From Schizophyllum amplum (taxonomy: Eukaryota > Basidiomycota > Agaricomycetes > Agaricales > Schizophyllaceae): a stretch of DNA of 64,000 bases. Position numbers and translations under genes: made by a program. This document shows positions 56,761 through 64,000 of this stretch, piece after piece (within the stretch, counting starts at the first letter, position 1; every line of letters starts with the position of its first letter). The notes under the pieces are model-generated. The model saw nothing but the letters and a program-made list of their open reading frames with translations, made no database searches and was not told the origin of the DNA. The stretch is from positions 372,001-436,000 of the forward strand of contig VDMD01000001.1 in NCBI GenBank assembly GCA_007026445.1. The letters run 5' to 3'.

Positions 56761-58962
56761 ATGTGTAACGCCGTTCGCGACTGTTGCAATGACAGGATCC
56801 CCGCGCCGGTCGCGGCTCCCGAACCTCCCCAACATCATGGCTTCTACTGCAGGGTCCGCTCGCGCTTCAGGCGTTGGACCGCAGAATTGCGCCATGGGCG
56901 CAATCACCCATCCTCTACCCGCAACCGGCCTCACCAGGCTCCCACCGCTCATCTGCCTCACCCTCGACAGCGTGCGCCCTACTGGGGCCGCCAGGCGCGT
57001 GAGCAGCAATGGCAGCCGGCGGACGCCATCGCGCCGTCGTATGCCCAAGTGATGCCTCCACTGCGTCCTCCCAGCCCGTTCAGCTTGCCACAAAGTATGA
57101 GTGCTACGACGTCTTTGGGCTATGCCTCTTGGGACTCCAGCCTCGATCAACGTGCCCGCGAACGAATCGAAAATTGGCGTGCGGGTTCCGGGCCTTCACC
57201 ACCGTTCCAGAACATCAGTGTCACGTCCTCTGGACCAGACCGCGACCGTACGCCTTCGGCTGCCCCGGGGACGCTGGATCACCCTGCGAGAGCGATGTAT
57301 ACTCGATCAGGACGACGGCTCGAGTATGTGCCTCGCGCGATCCCCAGCGGCGAGGGCCCGAGTGGCGCGCCACCTCCAGCGACAGCTCAAGTGAGCTACC
57401 AGGGTCCTCCACCTTCGACGACAGGCGCCGACGCAGGATCGCCGGACAGCATCATCCCTCCGAACGCCGCAGGAAGCTCCATGGCACGCACTCATGCTAA
57501 CATGCCGCTCCTGAGCAACGACGCACCGCAGCCTGCTCCCCTCCGCCGTACGGGCGTGGTTGGAGGACCAATGCAGGCGCCTATCGCGATTCCAACTGGT
57601 GAGGGCGTCAGCGGAACCCGCATCTGGCCGCCCGCCCAGGAGGCCACCTTGACATCGCCTTTGGGCAGCGGTGCAGGCCTAGAGAACCTGATCGACTTCT
57701 CTCGCCTTGACGAGGAGCCACTCGAGCAAGAGGCTGAGGTCGTGGTGCCCGTCGTTTCGTTGTCGGACTCCACTGCCCGCGCGGCTAACAATCACGCTAC
57801 AACCCCCACGTCTGTCCCGTCTCCCCATATGCCTGCGGCCGTGGTCAGGGTGAGCGATCTCGCAGCTATCGCCAACGCACTGGAACAGATGAACAACACT
57901 TTGCGCCGTCTCGCCGCAAATGACGCACACTCCGCTGGCGTTCGTACCGAGCAGCTCGAAAACTCTCCAGCAGGCAGCATAGAAGTGGTTGACTCCGACA
58001 TGGCGCGAGATAATGCGGCACCTCGTCCTTCCGAGTCGTCGGAGATCGTGACTTCGACCGACGCGTATCGGCAAGAACAGCGGTCCGCTTCGCCTGCCGT
58101 CCTCAACGCGCTAGGACTGAGTGGCATTTTGCAAGACGCAGCGACTACCTCTGATGTGAATGTCGAGCTGGAGTCTGATCTCCTCACGCGCGTCTCCTTC
58201 TGGATCGCCACCGAGAGGCTGTATTCTGGCCAACAGCTCATTGTCCGAGTCGGAACCGATGACGAGTCCGACCCTCCATTCGACATCGCAATGGCCGAAA
58301 TCACTCAAAGGCTTGTTGCATTCGGCGCCGAACTCACTCATCTTCGTCTCCATATCCGCCAGCCTACTGTGCTTGGCGGCTTCAGAGACGGGCAAGATGC
58401 GATGACGTGCGTTCTGGAATCGATTTTCGGGCACCTGCAGTATTTCTGCTCAGTGCAGCTGGTCATGGAGCAGGACGCCGACGTGGATGTCTTGCGCATC
58501 AACGCATTCCGGAACAGATTTATCGCGCTGTCCCACCTGCGCATGGAGGGTGTGGTTTGTACGAAGCGATTCCTCGCTTTCCCCCTCTCTGCGTTGCGCG
58601 AGCTTGACCTGAAGATGCCTGTCTCGGCGAAAACTCTTTTCGAGATACTCAAGTCAGCGCGCTGCCTCAAGCTTCTCGTCATCCAGACTCCTGTAGAGTC
58701 GTCAAAGTCTGAGAACTCAGGTCTCCATACCTGCCCAGCGTCGCTTGTCGAGAACGTCAAATACCCCGCCACCGTTCGTATCGACTCCGATTCTTCTGAA
58801 ATCTGGTCTTTTTTGGGTGCTATATCTACCAGGTCACCCATGGCCATTCGTCTCACAACGGCATATGCGACCTGCCCTCCTTCGATCAAAAGAATGTTCG
58901 AGCAAAACAACTCGTGGTCATTGCGGGAAAGAACTCGCGCCAACTTCATGACACGTATGTAG
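56761..58962 (+). CDS. Hypothetical low-complexity protein with a leucine-rich C-terminal part
   Basis: A single 733-codon frame with coding-like composition throughout. The first ~400 residues are rich in Pro, Ser, Ala and Arg and probably disordered. Near residue 370 a helix-forming stretch appears (LAAIANALEQMNNTLRRLAA). The last ~250 residues look folded and leucine-rich (LLTRVSFWIATERLY, LTHLRLHIRQP, LRELDLKMPVSAKTLFEILK, LKLLVIQTP), resembling the LRR-like tails of Agaricomycete F-box proteins but without a visible F-box. ATG 56761 is the first Met; an upstream exon is possible. Lack of introns is unusual here. Function unknown. Confidence 0.65.
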   Translation: MCNAVRDCCNDRIPAPVAAPEPPQHHGFYCRVRSRFRRWTAELRHGRNHPSSTRNRPHQAPTAHLPHPRQRAPYWGRQAREQQWQPADAIAPSYAQVMPPLRPPSPFSLPQSMSATTSLGYASWDSSLDQRARERIENWRAGSGPSPPFQNISVTSSGPDRDRTPSAAPGTLDHPARAMYTRSGRRLEYVPRAIPSGEGPSGAPPPATAQVSYQGPPPSTTGADAGSPDSIIPPNAAGSSMARTHANMPLLSNDAPQPAPLRRTGVVGGPMQAPIAIPTGEGVSGTRIWPPAQEATLTSPLGSGAGLENLIDFSRLDEEPLEQEAEVVVPVVSLSDSTARAANNHATTPTSVPSPHMPAAVVRVSDLAAIANALEQMNNTLRRLAANDAHSAGVRTEQLENSPAGSIEVVDSDMARDNAAPRPSESSEIVTSTDAYRQEQRSASPAVLNALGLSGILQDAATTSDVNVELESDLLTRVSFWIATERLYSGQQLIVRVGTDDESDPPFDIAMAEITQRLVAFGAELTHLRLHIRQPTVLGGFRDGQDAMTCVLESIFGHLQYFCSVQLVMEQDADVDVLRINAFRNRFIALSHLRMEGVVCTKRFLAFPLSALRELDLKMPVSAKTLFEILKSARCLKLLVIQTPVESSKSENSGLHTCPASLVENVKYPATVRIDSDSSEIWSFLGAISTRSPMAIRLTTAYATCPPSIKRMFEQNNSWSLRERTRANFMTRM

Positions 58963-59121
58963 TACAATGTAGGGCCTTGTAGGCCGATCTTGGCTTTACT
59001 TCGCTGCGGGGATGCGACCTTCGTGTTACCGTACGTATTACGAGATATGTAGATGACTGTTACGACGACTGTGTCATAGCTTAGGATAGTGTATGAAACG
59101 TGGCTTCCCGGCGGTGGGGGG

Positions 59122-60528
59122 TCACCAATGAACACTGAAAAGACACGGGAAACGACACTGGCAAGCTTGCAGATCACGATATGCAACTTCCGCATGCTGG
59201 AAAGACACTGTGAAGACACATAACGCTGCTGGCAAACAAGGCCGGGGATCATAATCATCACTCTCGTTGTCAGGGCTGTCGTCCTTTGTGTAGCGCAATA
59301 TTTTCAGCTGACGCAACGGCGAGCTTTGGAGCAAAGCACTAGTCTCGTCTCCGTAGCCCGGTTGTGGCCAATGCATCGTAAGCATTGTGAGTCGTGCCGT
59401 CGATCGCGTCAACATATCCTCCATATATCTGGCCTGCACGCCCGCTGCACATAAGTCGAGGCGGTCGAGCGCTGGGACGGTGAGGACGCGGTATAGGCGT
59501 GACCAGTCTCGCATGCCCGACAGCATCAGGATCCGCAGACGTGGAAGAAGTATGTCTCCGACGACAGGCAACAGATGTGCGTCCGGGGCGCCGGGAAAGA
59601 CGAATTCCGTACTCTCGACGCCTGCCTGCAGCACCTCCAACTGCAGGCAAACCTGGAGGATATTGATGAGGTGGTCCGGAGAAATGGAGTGCGCACTGAT
59701 ATGCGTGAGATGATGAACTGCAGGCGTAGTCGTATGCAGAGGGTGGTAGGGGTCATCCCACCATTCGACTGTGCGAAGGGATCGGGATGCGTACAGCAGG
59801 TTCCAGAGAGGTCCATCGCGACGGGCCTGATTTCTGTTCATCTTCCAGAGGCACAGCGAGGCCCTCGTAAGGCAAGAGAACGAGCCGGGAGGCAAAACCA
59901 GCAGGGGATCCAGGATGTCAGACGCGTTATGAAGATATAGAGACATCTCCTGCCATCGGGGCGCGTTGTCGGCCACCATCTGCATCATCCGACGGCAAAG
60001 GTCTGGTCGCCGCAATGCAACTACCGGGCCCTCTTCTACCTGCAGTGAGAGCGGGAGTCCCGCCGAGTATTTGAGACAGAGCTGGAGACCAGCGATGTCG
60101 CCCGGTCGCGGATAGAAAACGTCGAACATGGTCCAGAGGGTCGGACAGCCTTGAGTGGTCATCAGCCAGCGGGAGCATACACGACCGAGCATCACTGCTG
60201 CTCGATTATAGGTGCGCAGTCTCGCTTTGGTCTTGATGTGGTGCATGTGTCGGTCTCGGGGGTAGATGAATCTCGGGTTGGATTCGCCACACATGAGGAA
60301 GATGGCGCAAAGCAGCTCGGTTGGCAAGCGTTGGATGTAGCATGGGTCCCGGCGGTCACGGATGGGAGTCGTTGGAACAGATACCGATTGGACGCTACGA
60401 TGCGAGACTGGTAGAGGCACTCTATCAATATACCAGACAATAGAACGAGCGGAAAAAAATAGACGTACCCTCTGCCAACGGTGCTGGTAAAGCTCGAGCC
60501 GGGGCCGGAGCGCTCCCTCCGAAGCCAT
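59122..60528 (-). CDS. F-box protein with leucine-rich C-terminal region
   Basis: A 468-residue frame from ATG 60528. The F-box is IQRLPTELLCAIFLMCGES near residue 62, followed by VMLGRVCSRWLMTTQGCPTLW, the arrangement common in Agaricomycete F-box proteins. The rest has irregular leucine-rich strands (LTHISAHSISPDHLINILQV, LLPRLRILMLSGM, ALDRLDLCAAG) and ends FPCLFSVHW. Likely an SCF-type adaptor with unknown target. Phase-compatible splice sites near 60535 could replace the first ~14 residues with upstream exons (see 60600-60960), so the N-terminus is open. It converges on the 56.8 kb gene with 159 bases between the two stops. Confidence 0.7.
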   Translation of the reverse strand: MASEGALRPRLELYQHRWQRVRLFFSARSIVWYIDRVPLPVSHRSVQSVSVPTTPIRDRRDPCYIQRLPTELLCAIFLMCGESNPRFIYPRDRHMHHIKTKARLRTYNRAAVMLGRVCSRWLMTTQGCPTLWTMFDVFYPRPGDIAGLQLCLKYSAGLPLSLQVEEGPVVALRRPDLCRRMMQMVADNAPRWQEMSLYLHNASDILDPLLVLPPGSFSCLTRASLCLWKMNRNQARRDGPLWNLLYASRSLRTVEWWDDPYHPLHTTTPAVHHLTHISAHSISPDHLINILQVCLQLEVLQAGVESTEFVFPGAPDAHLLPVVGDILLPRLRILMLSGMRDWSRLYRVLTVPALDRLDLCAAGVQARYMEDMLTRSTARLTMLTMHWPQPGYGDETSALLQSSPLRQLKILRYTKDDSPDNESDDYDPRPCLPAALCVFTVSFQHAEVAYRDLQACQCRFPCLFSVHW

Positions 60529-60599
60529 CAGGCGCGCAACTTACACCTCGAGGTCCCAAAACGATGCCGCGACGCGTCGTTGATATCACCCTGAGATGG

Positions 60600-60960
60600 C
60601 GGTATTCCGCTGTCGGAGGATTTATGGGTTGTTGAAGAAGCAATTAGTGGGAGGAGCTTACCTGGTACGTCGTCGATGGTGTCTACGCTAAGGAAGACGT
60701 ATTCGGGTCTTCCGTCGGAACGCGCTGATAGTATAAGGTCAGTTGAGTAGTTGTCCAAATACTATGGTTGCCCGAGTTACCTTGGTCGCCCCCAGTGGAA
60801 AATCGCACAGGACTGTCTCGACGTAGTGCAAGCCCGCTCGCTGCGACAGGTTGATGCACTGTTCAAAAATCATGAGTTTATTCAACGCGACTACGAATCA
60901 GAGGTACGTACTTTATCCTGACTGACCTCGAATAATCGTCGCTGCTGGGGGAGAAAGGAG
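60600..60960 (-). other. Possible 5' exons of the F-box gene or a decayed gene
   Basis: On the minus strand, short open blocks are separated by good GT..AG pairs: QRRLFEVSQDK, then CINLSQRAGLHYVETVLCDF ending ATK, then RPEYVFLSVDTIDDVP, then AEYRHLRVISTTRRGIVLGP. The last block ends at a GTAAGT donor that joins in frame to HRWQRVRLFF of the F-box gene. The earlier junctions do not all keep phase, so the model is not complete. Confidence 0.3.
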
Positions 60961-61269
60961 ATTGGCTTGCGAGCTCACCTCATACGCGCTTTATGAGAGC
61001 GGGGCCCGCGGCGTCGTGCAAGCTCCCTCCGCCCGAAAGACAATAAGGGTTATTGTGCGTCACACAGGCTCGAGGTATAGCAAGGTCATTACAGTACGAC
61101 ATGCGCTGCTTCTGAACCATATGGCGAGGACGGCATGGAAGGGCGGCGCAGATGACAATCGCGCGCCGGACGGCGGAAGAGACGAACAATATGGAGCCAG
61201 CTTCAGCTGGTGCAAAGTTCATTCCTTGTTGTCTGCACGGTGTGACCAAGTACGGGGTTTTTGACAAGC

Positions 61270-61972
61270 CGCAAGCTTGGACGGCGTTTTGAGTCGGCGT
61301 CGTCTCATACGGCGTTACTGAGGAATCCAGGAGGAATCAAGAATCAGAGTAGGGGACAAAAGCTGATGGCCGTCGGCAAATCCCGAAATACAGGACACAC
61401 ATACCCAAACATTGCATAACATTGACTGGTACCTACAGTGAGAATCAGATGGCCTCGCAAGTTTGGGGCAATTGTGCTGCGCAAAGTAAGGCCCATGATT
61501 AGTCAGTTTCATGCGACTACGACTTAGAGGAACGCAAGACCAGCTCAACACTTCCGCGCAGCAAAGAGAGGTAAGGAAATTCGATTGAGCTGAGCACGAG
61601 TCTGTCCGCTCGACGACGCTAAATACAGAAGCGAGAAACAATATATACCAAAACGTATGAAGACAGAGAGAGGCGTAAAGGGGCGTATGCACAGGCATCG
61701 AAGCCGCGTACAGGACTAATAGGTCAAACAAGATCAGCGAGCCAGGCGCGACGGGATGCGTATGTATAAACGTATGTATGAATGATAATCATGGCAGGCG
61801 CGGAGAATAAGGAAACACGCGCGGGGGGCATAAGAGGCGAGCACGAGCTCGTACGCGACGAAACAAACAGTAGTAGGGCGGGAGCGAGGAGAAGTAGAGA
61901 AAAAGTTAAAGGGGGGGAAGTCATAGGGGGGAAACGTAACTACTAACGGAGGGAAAGGTGAGTAGGCTCCGC
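61270..61972. other. Intergenic region without recognised genes
   Basis: About 700 bases before the end of the last gene. The half nearest that gene is purine-rich on the plus strand and probably belongs to its 3' untranslated part. No coding frame is convincing. Confidence 0.45.
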
Positions 61973-63709
61973 CTACGCGGCGCGCATGCGCGGCACGGCG
62001 GGGACATTCATGGGGCTCATATACTTGATCATGTGCGGCTTCATCGCCGCGCTCGGGCTCAGCAACGGTGGCGGCAGCGCGGGTGCGTACATCGCCTGGC
62101 CCGACATATACGGCGGCACGTACATCGGCTGCGCGGGCGGCTGGGGCGGCTGCGCAGCGAACATCGGCGGGTACGCCACCTGCGGCACGTACCCACCGTA
62201 CATACCGTAGTAGTACGGATGGGGCGCGGGCGGCGCGGCCGTGGGCACGGGTTCGGGAGGTGGAGCAGGCGTGGGGGCGGAGACGGATTTGGAGCCGCTG
62301 CGCCGGTGCTTGCGAGACGACTTGGATGTCGAGCGCGCGTGACCTTTGCCCTTCGGGGGAGATGACGGGGCCTGCTGAGCGGATGCGGATGTAGTACGGC
62401 GATGCTGGGGGGCTTGTTCCTCGGCGGGTGGTGTAGGCGGCGGCGGGGGCTCGAAACGTGCGCGATTCAAGGCAAGGTAGATCTCTCGTGCACTCTCCGC
62501 CTTCGCGTTTATCTCGGCGGTGATGGAGGGACGTTGAGGGGCGGGTGCGGGGGCGGGGGCAATTTCGTGAACGTCGGGGAACCAACCGTCCTCTTCGGAC
62601 AATGAACGACGTGCGGAGCTGCTCCGACTGCTGTCGCGAGACGATGTCGAGGGGGTCGGCACACCAAGCCTTGAACTCTCCGCCGAAGGCGATGTCGATG
62701 TTGACGGCGTCGGCAGTTCCAGCGAGTCGAGGGTCCCAGATGACTTGCGCCCATTCCGTGCCGTCGGGATCTTGCCGTAGCCCGAGTCGTGCATAGCGGG
62801 AGCGCGGAGACTGTCGACGATGGCTCGTGTCTTGGACTGGGGTCGGCGGCGGCGCCCGGCGGGCTCGTGGAGGAAAGGTGGGAGGAGTGTGTCCGTCTGC
62901 GTACGGGCATCCTCGACTTGCGAATAGAACCCCTGGTCGTCCTTAATAATCTTGACCGCGGGTAAATCGTCGAGCGTGGGGAACGTGAAAGAGGGGGCGG
63001 GGGAGGGGGGCGTCTTCGGGATGAGCTGGTGGTCGACGGTGATCGTGCGGCGGGGGCTGCAGGAGAGCGGGTCGTGGAGCTCCTGCTCGGGGCTCTCGAC
63101 GACGACGTCGATGGGGGCGACCTTAGGCGTGGCAGGCACGGACCACGAGGACGTGCGCGAGGCATGCAGTTCGCTGAGGTCGATGCTGGAAAGGGTGGAG
63201 GTGCTCCTGTGCAGGCTGCCCGCGCTGCTGGAGGGCGAGGAGTCGTCGAAGAGCAGGGAGTCGAGCACCTCGTCGTCGCCCTCCGCCGGCGTCGTCGTTC
63301 TCGTCGGCTCTTCGCAACAGCCCGTCAGCGCCTCCACCAGCTCCCGCCACCTCCCGGCGTCGACGCTCTCCTCTCCGCCTTGCACGGGGCGCAGGTATCC
63401 GTCCCAGCGCTGGCCAACGTCGAAGCCGGTGCCCGCCTCGTAATCGCCCAGCACATCGGCCACCCCTCGCACACCCGGCAGCTCAGTGCTCAGGCGCAGA
63501 TCGTCCGCCGCCCGCCGCTCGAGGGCTTTGTTCCGCGGCTCGCCCGCCCGTATGTACGCCAGGGGGCCGCGCGCCCGCGGTGCTCGTGGCCACACCACTT
63601 CCGCGCCGTCGCCACCCTCCTGCTCCGCTTCGCCCCATGCTACGGATTCCACTGCCGTCCGCCACCAGTCGCGCGCGATAAGCAGCCAATCGCCGTCGGT
63701 GGTGTCCAT
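61973..63709 (-). CDS. Hypothetical proline/serine-rich protein with tyrosine-rich tail
   Basis: A single 578-codon frame from ATG 63709 (MDTTDGDWLLIARDWWRTAV). The N-terminal ~150 residues look folded (ALERRAADDLRLSTELPGVR, GRWRELVEALTGCC). The middle is Ser/Thr/Pro-rich with short basic clusters, including ITAEINAKAESAREIYLALN, which may form a helix, and KSSRKHRRSGSKS. The last ~90 residues are rich in Pro, Tyr, Met, Gln and Ala (PYYYGMYGGYVPQVAYPPMF), a composition seen in prion-like or condensate-forming tails. No family recognised. The opposite strand also carries long frames, caused by GC-rich codon use. Confidence 0.65.
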   Translation of the reverse strand: MDTTDGDWLLIARDWWRTAVESVAWGEAEQEGGDGAEVVWPRAPRARGPLAYIRAGEPRNKALERRAADDLRLSTELPGVRGVADVLGDYEAGTGFDVGQRWDGYLRPVQGGEESVDAGRWRELVEALTGCCEEPTRTTTPAEGDDEVLDSLLFDDSSPSSSAGSLHRSTSTLSSIDLSELHASRTSSWSVPATPKVAPIDVVVESPEQELHDPLSCSPRRTITVDHQLIPKTPPSPAPSFTFPTLDDLPAVKIIKDDQGFYSQVEDARTQTDTLLPPFLHEPAGRRRRPQSKTRAIVDSLRAPAMHDSGYGKIPTARNGRKSSGTLDSLELPTPSTSTSPSAESSRLGVPTPSTSSRDSSRSSSARRSLSEEDGWFPDVHEIAPAPAPAPQRPSITAEINAKAESAREIYLALNRARFEPPPPPTPPAEEQAPQHRRTTSASAQQAPSSPPKGKGHARSTSKSSRKHRRSGSKSVSAPTPAPPPEPVPTAAPPAPHPYYYGMYGGYVPQVAYPPMFAAQPPQPPAQPMYVPPYMSGQAMYAPALPPPLLSPSAAMKPHMIKYMSPMNVPAVPRMRAA

Positions 63710-64000
63710 GGCTTGGGCTGGCCTACGGGTCACGTTTGTTGTTCAATGCCTTTGTTGACCGTGCTGCGCCTGGTTGACTCACTATCGGGCTAGACTTCGG
63801 CTTAGGTCGTTGGACGCTGTTGCCAGCAACGCTGGGATAGCGGCGTCAGTGCCTGTCGTTGCGGTGCTTGACGGCGGCCAAAAAGCGGTGATGGTTCAAG
63901 ATAAAATGTCTTTCGTGGGGGGCGCGCCGCAATGGTTCGGCATAAGTTGCCACGCGAGAAGCACGAGCGCCTCGCCGTATTTAGTAACTGTCCGGATTTG
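63710..64000. promoter_or_regulatory. Upstream region of the last gene, to the window edge
   Basis: About 290 bases upstream of ATG 63709. No TATA box or known site was recognised and no gene is seen before the window ends. Confidence 0.35.

Noticed and set aside
60411..60475. A 47-nt intron (GTACGT..GATAG) inside the F-box gene at 59122-60528
   Set aside because: Removing it shifts the reading frame into a stop, whereas the unspliced frame leads straight into the F-box.
63029..63793. 254-codon plus-strand frame opposite the last gene
   Set aside because: It is antisense to a longer frame with better codon use and a plausible ATG start.
1..64000. tRNA, rRNA, CRISPR array, retrotransposon long terminal repeats
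   Set aside because: No cloverleaf-type conserved boxes, no regularly spaced repeats with spacers, and no long direct terminal repeats were seen; the only long direct repeat is the segmental duplication.

Overview
The window is nuclear DNA of a filamentous basidiomycete, most likely a wood-associated Agaricomycete. Genes carry many short introns (about 45-65 nt, GT..AG). They lie on both strands without operons. Typical Agaricomycete families are present: F-box and BTB proteins, fungal-specific Zn2Cys6 regulators, GH31 and GH76 enzymes and an aerolysin-like secreted protein. No tRNA, rRNA, CRISPR or bacterial feature was seen. Gene models below come from reading frames and splice signals only.

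Layout. 1-10.3 kb: a direct tandem duplication of a segment holding a Zn2Cys6/fungal_trans regulator and the 3' end of a GNAT acetyltransferase gene. In copy A the regulator is split by a 2.2 kb inverted-repeat-bounded element and the acetyltransferase is only a stub. Copy B is intact. 10.1-20 kb: GNAT, an F-box protein, ER glucosidase II alpha (GH31), an EthD-like protein and a secreted GH76 enzyme. 20.5-24.7 kb: a 1366-residue arginine/serine-rich protein ending in a BTB domain. 25-28.7 kb: small unrecognised genes and an LYR-motif protein. 29.4-35.5 kb: EFG1 (rRNA processing) and ELP1 (Elongator scaffold), head to head 143 bp apart. 35.7-39.2 kb: a BTB-type gene with a second inverted-repeat element 47 bp upstream of its ATG. 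40-47.6 kb: a SYLF protein, an MFS sugar transporter with unusually long introns, and INO1. 47.9-49.5 kb: an inverted paralogue of the BTB gene with a stop codon at its first splice junction. 49.7-53.3 kb: a third regulator paralogue. 53.7-64 kb: an aerolysin-like secreted protein, a low-complexity hypothetical protein, an F-box/LRR-like protein and a proline-rich hypothetical protein.

The housekeeping genes (GH31, EFG1, ELP1, INO1) form an ordered backbone. The two duplicated families, the Zn2Cys6 regulators (A, B, C) and the BTB genes (1, 2), show signs of birth-and-death evolution. One regulator copy is broken by an insertion. One BTB copy has lost its proximal promoter to an insertion and the other carries a nonsense codon. 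The two inserted elements have unrelated inner sequence, but both start with CATCA and both are flanked by a 2-bp target duplication. This is the most unusual feature of the window.
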